From: Acinetobacter guillouiae CIP 63.46
GTDB lineage: Bacteria > Pseudomonadota > Gammaproteobacteria > Pseudomonadales > Moraxellaceae
Length of the DNA: 64,000 bases
Assembly (NCBI RefSeq): GCF_000368145.1
Contig: NZ_KB849287.1
Location: forward strand, 305,913 to 369,912
Reading direction: 5' to 3'
Shown here: one piece after another, positions 57,623 to 64,000 of the stretch
How the letters are laid out: every line of letters starts with the position of its first letter
Numbering within the stretch: the first letter of the stretch is position 1
The notes under the pieces: generated by a model
Database searches by the model: none
The model's input: the letters and a program-made list of their open reading frames with translations, nothing else
What the model was told of the DNA's origin: nothing
Translations under genes and position numbers: made by a program

Positions 57623-58738
57623 ATGATTGAGAATCCAATCAAGCGCCGTCCTACACGTAAAATACGTGTAGGTTCAGTGTATGTCGGTGGTGATGCACCG
57701 ATCAGTATTCAAAGTATGACCAATACTGAAACTTGTGATGTCGATGCAACAGTTGCGCAGATTCAACGCTGTGCAGATGTTGGTGCGGACATTATGCGGG
57801 TATCGGTACCGACTATGGAAGCTGCTGAAGCTTTTGGTGAAATTCGTAAACGTGTCACGGTACCATTGGTTGCAGATATTCATTTCGATTATAAAATCGC
57901 ATTGAAAGTTGCAGACATGGGTGCAGACTGTTTGCGGATCAACCCCGGGAATATTGGTTCTGAAGCCAAGATTCGTGAAGTGGTTGCTGCTGCACGTCAT
58001 CACGATATTTCTATGCGTATTGGTGTCAATGCTGGATCTTTAGAAAAAGATATCCAAAAGAAATATGGTGAGCCGACAGGTCAGGCATTACTTGAATCTG
58101 CAATGCGTCATATCGATATATTGGATCGTTTAAACTTCCATGAGTTTAAAATTTCAGTAAAAGCATCAAATGTATTTTTAACAATGGATGCTTATCGTTT
58201 ATTATCTGCACAAATTGATAATCCATTACATTTAGGTGTAACCGAAGCTGGGATCTATCGTACGGGTTCAGTGAAATCTGCGATTGCTCTAGGTGGTTTG
58301 CTGTTGGATGGCATTGGTGACACCATGCGTATTTCATTGGCGGCTGAGCCTGAAGAAGAAGTAAAAATTGGTTTTGATATTTTAAAATCCCTGAGCCTTC
58401 GTTCAAATGGGATTAACTTTATTGCTTGTCCAAGCTGTTCACGTCAGGAATTTAACGTGATCAAAGTGATGCAGGCTTTAGAGGAGCGTTTAGAAGATAT
58501 TCGTACACCAATGGATGTGTCTGTCATTGGTTGTAAAGTCAACGGTCCGGGTGAAGCAAAAGAAGCTGATATTGGTATAGTCGGTGCAAGTCCGCGCTCA
58601 CTCGTGTATCGTAATGGTGAAAAGAGTCACTTAATAGATACAAATCAGTTGGTTGATGAAATCGAAAGCATGGTTCGTCAACGTGTTCAAGAGCTTGAAA
58701 AAGCTAAAGCTAAAGAGATTATTCGTAGTTCATCATGA
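57623..58738 (+). CDS. ispG: 4-hydroxy-3-methylbut-2-en-1-yl diphosphate synthase
   Basis: A 371-residue Fe-S enzyme of the MEP isoprenoid pathway, converting MEcPP to HMBPP. N-terminal TIM barrel with [17 protein letters not shown]; the 4Fe-4S cysteines are in [11 protein letters not shown] and [12 protein letters not shown]. It overlaps hisS by 4 bp. Confidence 0.97.
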   Translation: MIENPIKRRPTRKIRVGSVYVGGDAPISIQSMTNTETCDVDATVAQIQRCADVGADIMRVSVPTMEAAEAFGEIRKRVTVPLVADIHFDYKIALKVADMGADCLRINPGNIGSEAKIREVVAAARHHDISMRIGVNAGSLEKDIQKKYGEPTGQALLESAMRHIDILDRLNFHEFKISVKASNVFLTMDAYRLLSAQIDNPLHLGVTEAGIYRTGSVKSAIALGGLLLDGIGDTMRISLAAEPEEEVKIGFDILKSLSLRSNGINFIACPSCSRQEFNVIKVMQALEERLEDIRTPMDVSVIGCKVNGPGEAKEADIGIVGASPRSLVYRNGEKSHLIDTNQLVDEIESMVRQRVQELEKAKAKEIIRSSS

Positions 58739-60030
58739 GTTCAATTGTCGCAATTAAAGGTTTTAATGACTTTCTTCCATCGCAAACACCTGCGTGGAGA
58801 CGTCTTGAGCAGCATTTAGCATCACTTATGGATGCATACGGTTATCAGCAAATCCGTTTGCCGGTGGTTGAACATACCAATTTGTTTAAGCGTTCAATTG
58901 GTGATGCAACTGATATCGTCGAAAAAGAAATGTATACTTTCTTCGATAAGGGTAATCCGCCTGAATCTTTAACTTTGCGTCCAGAAGGCACAGCAGGTTG
59001 TGTACGTGCAATGTTGGAACATAACTTACTCCGTGGTGCAAATCCACGTGTTTGGTATGTTGGACCAATGTTCCGCTATGAAAAACCGCAAAAAGGTCGT
59101 TATCGCCAGTTTCACCAATTTGGTGTAGAAACTTTTGGTGTAGCGACACCTGATCAAGATGCTGAACTGATTCTCATGACTGCGCGTTTATGGAAACGCA
59201 TGGGTGTTGCAGATAAAGTTCAACTTGAGCTAAATACCTTGGGCGAGTCTGATGAACGTGCAGAGTATCGTGCTGCATTGGTTGAATTTCTTACAGCGCA
59301 TCACGCTGATTTGGATGAAGATTCGCAACGTCGTTTAACCACCAATCCATTGCGAATTTTAGATTCGAAAGATGCACGAACTCAGCAAATTCTTGAAAAT
59401 GCACCTAAGTTGCATGATTTCTTAAAAGAAGACAGTTTGAATCATTTTGCTCAATTGCAACAGTATTTAACTGATGCGGGTATTGAGTTTGTCATCAATC
59501 AAAAACTAGTCCGTGGTTTAGACTATTACAACAAAACTGTTTTTGAATGGACAACGACACATTTAGGTTCTCAAGGAACGGTATGTGCGGGTGGTCGTTA
59601 TGATGGTTTGGTTGGACAGCTGAAAGGTAAGCCTGATCAATCTGTACCAGCAGTTGGTTTTGCCATGGGCATGGAACGTTTATTATTGCTTCTTGAACAA
59701 GTTGAAGACAATACACCTGTGCGTGAATGTGAGTTATTCTTGCTGTCAGATCCTGCAACACAAGGTCAGGCTTTGGTATTGGCTGAACAAATTCGTGATC
59801 AACTTGAAGCTGTAAATAGTACAATTCGTTTGAAAACAGGTTCACAGGGTTCAATGAAGAGTCAAATGAAGAAGGCAGACCAATCGGGTGCCAGCTATGC
59901 TTTGATCTTTGGTGAGCGTGAGGCTGTAGCGCAGCAAGTTTTAGTCAAAGAACTTGCGACAGCAGAACAATATGAAATTAAGGCCACTGAAATTGTGCCT
60001 TTTTTCATTGAAAAATTTTCGTCAAAATAA
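58735..60030 (+). CDS. hisS: Histidyl-tRNA synthetase
   Basis: A 431-residue class II synthetase. Motif 2 contains [20 protein letters not shown]; the HisRS-specific [15 protein letters not shown] and [13 protein letters not shown] follow; motif 3 contains [12 protein letters not shown]. The C-terminal anticodon-binding domain ends the protein. Translationally coupled to ispG. Confidence 0.97.
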   Translation: MSSIVAIKGFNDFLPSQTPAWRRLEQHLASLMDAYGYQQIRLPVVEHTNLFKRSIGDATDIVEKEMYTFFDKGNPPESLTLRPEGTAGCVRAMLEHNLLRGANPRVWYVGPMFRYEKPQKGRYRQFHQFGVETFGVATPDQDAELILMTARLWKRMGVADKVQLELNTLGESDERAEYRAALVEFLTAHHADLDEDSQRRLTTNPLRILDSKDARTQQILENAPKLHDFLKEDSLNHFAQLQQYLTDAGIEFVINQKLVRGLDYYNKTVFEWTTTHLGSQGTVCAGGRYDGLVGQLKGKPDQSVPAVGFAMGMERLLLLLEQVEDNTPVRECELFLLSDPATQGQALVLAEQIRDQLEAVNSTIRLKTGSQGSMKSQMKKADQSGASYALIFGEREAVAQQVLVKELATAEQYEIKATEIVPFFIEKFSSK

Positions 60031-60060
60031 GCCGATAATCATAAGGAAAAGGGGAGTCAA

Positions 60061-60762
60061 ATGAGTGCAATGACTGATGATGAGCAACTGGATAGTGTGA
60101 AGTCATTTTTTAAGAAATATGGCTCGGCTATGGTGACAGGTGTCCTCATTGCATTGATTGCCTTTTTCGGTAGGGAATATTGGCAAAAGAAAACTTTGGC
60201 TGAAAATCAAAATGAAACAGCCAAAGTTCAGCAATTGATGGATGAGGCGCGAGCAGCCAATGGTGATGCTAAAGTCACTGCTGCCTTAGTCGCGTCAGCA
60301 GATAAAATTGTCAAAGACAATCCAGATTCTGTTCATGCAATTCAAGCACAAATTGTCATGGCAAAAGTTGCCTATGATAAAAATGACTATGCATTGGCTG
60401 AGCGTGAACTGAAAAAAGTTGAAAATTCTAAAATTAAAGACGCTGGTTTGTTACAAGTTGTAAAAATCAAACTTGCCGATGCACAATTGGCGCAAAAGAA
60501 GTTTGATGAAGCCTTGAAAACCTTGTCAGCTGTGAATGATCCTGCTTTTCAGGCAAGTGCTGATGAGTTAAAAGGTGATATTTATGTGGCAAAAAATGAC
60601 ACTGAAAATGCAAAAAAATCGTATCAAGCAGCATGGAATGCGGTCGTTGAGCGTAAACAAGAACGTCAAATTTTACAAATTAAACTCGAAAGTGTTGGCG
60701 TATTAGTAGAAGATCCTGATCTTGAACGCCCAATCTTAGCAACACAAGTGGATGAGTCTTAA
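60061..60762 (+). CDS. yfgM: YfgM-family Sec-associated TPR protein
   Basis: A 233-residue single-pass membrane protein: a short cytosolic N-terminus with MTDDEQLDSVKSFFKKYG, one helix (about 22-38, VTGVLIALIAFFGREYW), and a periplasmic TPR region (YDKNDYALAERELKKVENS, LKTLSAVNDPAFQASADELKGDIYVAKND by segments). YfgM interacts with PpiD and the SecYEG translocon. Its stop overlaps the bamB start (TAATG). Confidence 0.9.
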   Translation: MSAMTDDEQLDSVKSFFKKYGSAMVTGVLIALIAFFGREYWQKKTLAENQNETAKVQQLMDEARAANGDAKVTAALVASADKIVKDNPDSVHAIQAQIVMAKVAYDKNDYALAERELKKVENSKIKDAGLLQVVKIKLADAQLAQKKFDEALKTLSAVNDPAFQASADELKGDIYVAKNDTENAKKSYQAAWNAVVERKQERQILQIKLESVGVLVEDPDLERPILATQVDES

Positions 60763-61910
60763 TGGATAGAAATTTTAAAATACCTTTTGCTTTAGCAATC
60801 TTATCAATCGCTTTAATCGGCTGTTCAAGTAATAAGACGAAAGAAGTGAAGATTAAGCCAAATCCACTGCCTAAAGTTGCACAAGCTTCGAGTTTGGTTC
60901 AAGTATTTTCGACCAGTGTCTCTTCGACCAGCAGTGAAGATGCATTACGTCTACGTTTAGATACAGACAATGGTGTTGTGTTTGCTTTAGATCCAAAAGG
61001 TGAAGTGGCTGCCTATAAAGGCAAACAGCGCTTATGGAATGCTAAAGTTACCAAAGATGGCTTAAGTTCTGGTGTTGAAGCAGCAGATGGTGTGGTGATT
61101 GTTGGTAATCAAAAAGGGCATGTTTTTGCATTAGACCAAGCGACGGGTGCAACCAAATGGTCTGCGCAATTGTCAGGTGCAATTATCAGTTCTGCTTTGA
61201 TTCAATCTGGTCGCGTGATTGTGGTTGCAAATGACGGTACGGTTTATGCCTTAGATGTTGCGACAGGTCAGCAAGCGTGGACTTATAAGTTACCAAGCGC
61301 TTCATTTAGCTTAAGAGGCCAAGCCACTCCAGTTAGTTTAGATCCACGTACCGTGCTTATCGGCACTTCTACTGGCTATATTTTTGCAATAGATAGCCTT
61401 GCAGGTGTACCGCGTTTGCAACGTCGTGTTGCGGTATCTGAAGGTCGTTCTGATATTCAGCGCTTGATTGATGTGGACAGTGAGCCTGTCGTTTCAGGAC
61501 AATATGTGGTTACGACGAGTTTCCAAGGGCAAGTTACTGTTCTAGATTTGGCTTCACAACGCGTTTTGTGGAGTGAAAATTCAAGCAGTATCAACCGTCC
61601 AGAAGTGACCGATGGTAAAGTCATCGTATCGCAAACTGATGGTCAAATTATTGCGTATGACTTGATTACAGGTCAGCAGCTTTGGAAAAATGAGCAACTG
61701 CTCAATCGTAACTTAAGTAACCCTGTATTGCTCGGTTCAAATCTTGTTGTGGGTGATTTAGATGGTTATTTACATCAAATTGATCCAAATACAGGAACAA
61801 CGTTAGGTCGTGCTAAAACCAGTGGTGAAGTACGTACTTTGAGAGTGATTGATAATCAAGTTTATGTTTCGACACGCAAAGGTGCAATGAGTATCTGGCA
61901 AAGTCGTTAA
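60762..61910 (+). CDS. bamB: Outer membrane assembly lipoprotein BamB
   Basis: A 382-residue lipoprotein with lipobox L-I-G-C (Cys about 21) and an eight-bladed beta-propeller made of PQQ-like repeats (GHVFALDQATGATKWSAQL, GTVYALDVATGQQAWTYKL, LDGYLHQIDPNTGTTLG). It binds BamA and supports beta-barrel insertion. A terminator follows before der. Confidence 0.94.
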   Translation: MDRNFKIPFALAILSIALIGCSSNKTKEVKIKPNPLPKVAQASSLVQVFSTSVSSTSSEDALRLRLDTDNGVVFALDPKGEVAAYKGKQRLWNAKVTKDGLSSGVEAADGVVIVGNQKGHVFALDQATGATKWSAQLSGAIISSALIQSGRVIVVANDGTVYALDVATGQQAWTYKLPSASFSLRGQATPVSLDPRTVLIGTSTGYIFAIDSLAGVPRLQRRVAVSEGRSDIQRLIDVDSEPVVSGQYVVTTSFQGQVTVLDLASQRVLWSENSSSINRPEVTDGKVIVSQTDGQIIAYDLITGQQLWKNEQLLNRNLSNPVLLGSNLVVGDLDGYLHQIDPNTGTTLGRAKTSGEVRTLRVIDNQVYVSTRKGAMSIWQSR

Positions 61911-61989
61911 CAGTTAATCAACAGACACGATTAGGATTCTCTATTTTTTTAGTCTTGTGTTAAAATAGAGCAATCCGTATGAATTCCAT

Positions 61990-62030
61990 ACACGGGGTGA
62001 TTGAAAATCAATACCCCGTGTTTTTATTTT
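61990..62030 (+). terminator. Terminator after bamB
   Basis: CACGGGGT (61991-61998) pairs with ACCCCGTG (62013-62020), with ATTGA/TCAAT extending the stem inside, followed by T-rich sequence. Confidence 0.85.
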
Positions 62031-62110
62031 AGGTTTTTCCTATTCTTCTTCCTATACATTTCTGATGTTCAGACCAGTCATACTGGCTGATCTTGAATAA
62101 AGGTTATTTT

Positions 62111-63520
62111 ATGAAACCCGTAATTGCGCTCATTGGTCGTCCAAACGTCGGCAAATCAACGTTATTCAACCAGATTACCAAGAGCCGTGATGCACTCGTT
62201 GCTGATTTTGCTGGTCTTACCCGAGATCGTAAATATGGTGATGCAACTTATGAAAATAAATCTTTCATTGTCGTTGATACTGGGGGTATCGGTGAAAATG
62301 AAGGTGGTATCGACTCATATATGGCAGAGCAATCAAAAACTGCGATTAATGAAGCCGATATCATTGTTTTTGTTGTCGATGCACGTGCTGGTCTATTGGC
62401 TTCTGATGAGCAGATTGCCCGTGAGTTGCGTACACTTGGTAAAAAGGTTTACTTGGTTGCCAACAAAGTCGATGGTGTACATGCTGAAGCTGCATTAGTT
62501 GAATTTTATAAACTTGGTATGGGTGAACCCTTACAAGTTGCGGCAAGTCATGGTCGTGGTGTTCAACAAATGCTTGAGGATATCTTGGTGGATGTCCCTG
62601 AAGATGAAAACCCAGAAGAACACGATAAGGCAACAGGTTTACGCTTAGCAATTATTGGTCGCCCAAATGTCGGTAAATCTACTTTGGTTAACCGTTTGTT
62701 AGGTGAAGATCGCGTTGTTGCATTTGACCAACCGGGTACAACCCGTGACTCGATTTATATTCCGTTTGAACGTGATGGTCGTCAATATACCTTGATCGAC
62801 ACTGCTGGTGTACGTCGTAAAGGTAAAGTTGATGAAATGATTGAGAAATTCTCAATCGTTAAAACGCTACAAGCGATTAAAGATGCACATGTCATCGTGG
62901 TGGTTTTAGATGCACGTGAAGGTGTGGTTGAACAAGATCTACATTTGATCGGTTATGCACTTGAAGCTGGTCGTGCCATGGTGATCGCCATTAACAAATG
63001 GGACAACATGACAGAGTATGATCGCAAACAATGTAAATTGGATGTTGATCGTCGTTTTGACTTTATTCCTTGGGCAAAAGTACATTTGATTTCTGCTTTG
63101 CATGGAACAGGTGTCGGTGAGATGTATCCAACCATTCACCGTGCTTATGATTCATCACACTTAAAAGTTTCACCTGCAAAATTAACTCAGATTTTGAATG
63201 ATGCAACTGAAGCACATCAACCGCCAATGATCAGTGGTAAACGTATTAAGATGCGTTATGCCCACATGGGTGGACAAAACCCACCAACGATTGTGATTCA
63301 TGGTAATAAGGTGGATAAGACGCCTGCGGACTATCGTCGTTATTTAGAAAATGTCTTCCGTAAAGTGTATAACCTTGAAGGTACACCAGTTCGCGTTGAC
63401 TTTAAAACAGCTGAAAATCCATTTGAAGGCCGTAAATCTCAAATTGATGAGCGTGTTGCAGCACGTCGTCGTCGTTATGTACAGAAATTTAAAAAGGCTG
63501 AAAAGAAATTTAGAAGCTAA
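62111..63520 (+). CDS. der: Ribosome biogenesis GTPase Der (EngA)
   Basis: A 469-residue protein with two GTPase domains in tandem, each with a [10 protein letters not shown]-loop (near residues 8 and 187), DTGG/DTAG switch segments and NKVD/NKWD guanine-specificity motifs, plus a KH-like C-terminal domain ([25 protein letters not shown] by segments). It acts in 50S maturation. The start is the ATG at 62111 with AAAGG upstream; an in-frame TTG at 62093 is not supported. Confidence 0.96.
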   Translation: MKPVIALIGRPNVGKSTLFNQITKSRDALVADFAGLTRDRKYGDATYENKSFIVVDTGGIGENEGGIDSYMAEQSKTAINEADIIVFVVDARAGLLASDEQIARELRTLGKKVYLVANKVDGVHAEAALVEFYKLGMGEPLQVAASHGRGVQQMLEDILVDVPEDENPEEHDKATGLRLAIIGRPNVGKSTLVNRLLGEDRVVAFDQPGTTRDSIYIPFERDGRQYTLIDTAGVRRKGKVDEMIEKFSIVKTLQAIKDAHVIVVVLDAREGVVEQDLHLIGYALEAGRAMVIAINKWDNMTEYDRKQCKLDVDRRFDFIPWAKVHLISALHGTGVGEMYPTIHRAYDSSHLKVSPAKLTQILNDATEAHQPPMISGKRIKMRYAHMGGQNPPTIVIHGNKVDKTPADYRRYLENVFRKVYNLEGTPVRVDFKTAENPFEGRKSQIDERVAARRRRYVQKFKKAEKKFRS

Positions 63521-63540
63521 ATTTAGCGTTGAACACACCA

Positions 63541-63568
63541 AAACCCAAAGTGATCTTTGGGTTTTTTT
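63541..63568 (+). terminator. Terminator after der
   Basis: AAACCCAAAG (63541-63550), loop TGAT, CTTTGGGTTT (63555-63564) and further T. Confidence 0.88.
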
Positions 63569-63579
63569 GATTTAAGATA

Positions 63580-64000
63580 ATGAAAAATGTTTGGGAATGG
63601 ATTGTGAATCGTATTATTCAATTGGATGTTAATTCTATTCAAAATATTCTTCCGACTTACCATTCGAGCGATCGAAAGGGGCAGATCCAAGAACTGAAAC
63701 AGGCGATCTATCAATATAGAAACCAATTGTTGTCCGATATTTTTTCAGTTGAAATCAGTAACCACTCGTTTGAAAAAACAGATTTTGGTAAACCCTATTT
63801 AATTGATTATCCAAAGTTTCACGTGAATCATTCACATAGCCAGCAACATTATGCTTTGGCGAGTAGCCAGCAAATCCAAGATTTGGGTGTGGATGTTGAG
63901 GATTTAGATCGAAAAGTTCGCTTTGAAGCTTTAGCAAAACATGCTTTTCATCCCCAAGAATATCAAGCTTGGCAAGCGTTAGACTTTGATCCTACTTTTT
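63580..64000 (+). CDS. 4'-phosphopantetheinyl transferase superfamily protein (3' end outside window)
   Basis: Partial gene, about 140 codons visible, beginning at the ATG at 63580. It shows the Sfp-type layout: TDFGKPYLIDYPKFHVNHSHSQQHYALA by segments, then the metal-binding LGVDVEDLDRKVRFEALAKHAFHPQEYQAW. This is the (V/I)GVDxE motif with the downstream F-x3-E/Y segment. Such enzymes attach phosphopantetheine from CoA to carrier proteins. The start lies 12 bp after the der terminator. The partner carrier cannot be determined from here. Confidence 0.88.
   Translation, partial: MKNVWEWIVNRIIQLDVNSIQNILPTYHSSDRKGQIQELKQAIYQYRNQLLSDIFSVEISNHSFEKTDFGKPYLIDYPKFHVNHSHSQQHYALASSQQIQDLGVDVEDLDRKVRFEALAKHAFHPQEYQAWQALDFDPTF

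Overview
The window looks like a piece of an Acinetobacter chromosome, or that of a close Moraxellaceae relative. The evidence is low-GC gammaproteobacterial DNA, the protein style and gene sets such as a YcxB-like protein, a TesB thioesterase, a MacAB efflux operon and a VgrG cassette. The species cannot be told from sequence reading alone. Most of the 64 kb is housekeeping DNA, with one clear accessory island (about 26.5-34.5 kb) and one insertion sequence (41.2-42.6 kb).

Layout. 0-2 kb: an HxlR-type regulator (cut by the window edge) diverges from an MFS exporter across a region with two operator-like repeats, followed by tRNA-Arg(ACG). 2-17.4 kb: envelope and metabolic genes including a lipoprotein, an SRPBCC-type protein, an FAH-family hydrolase, an AraC regulator, a YihY-family membrane protein, a WrbA-like quinone reductase, tesB, xpt, a DUF3108 protein, a TonB-like protein, a bestrophin-like channel, radC and coaBC. 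17.5-20.9 kb: cytochrome b562, a strongly structured intergenic element, and an alkylation-repair operon in which the parts of classical Ada are spread over separate genes (HTH plus methyltransferase, a 2OG-Fe(II) oxygenase, a stand-alone Ada-type zinc domain, AlkB). 21.4-26.4 kb: secB-grxC-yibN, rsgA, orn, a BAX-inhibitor-1-like protein and fabI.

26.5-34.5 kb is the type VI secretion island: a vgrG with an exchangeable-looking C-terminal tail, a 988-residue unrecognised putative effector, and, convergent to it, two about 92% identical lipoproteins with a formylglycine-generating-enzyme-like (SUMF1) fold that are candidate immunity proteins. The VgrG tail and the effector N-terminus share a related small domain, which suggests how the effector is loaded. 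This is the best candidate for an undescribed system in the window.

34.6-45.8 kb: macA-macB-outer membrane factor operon, holA, lptE, then an IS50/Tn5-like IS4-family element with 16-bp inverted repeats and a 9-bp target duplication sitting in a palindromic repeat between lptE and leuS. 45.8-49.8 kb: a 575-bp non-coding stretch with RNA-like structure ahead of ilvBH (ilvI/ilvH) and ilvC. 49.8-53.6 kb: two uncharacterised exported proteins, a GT4 glycosyltransferase and a PAP2 phosphatase. 53.7-64 kb: iscX, ndk, rlmN-pilF-rodZ-ispG-hisS-yfgM-bamB-der in the order familiar from gammaproteobacteria, and the start of a phosphopantetheinyl transferase gene that runs off the window.

Several start codons were moved from the longest reading frame to a downstream ATG (or TTG) where a Shine-Dalgarno sequence or family N-terminus supports it; each entry states this.
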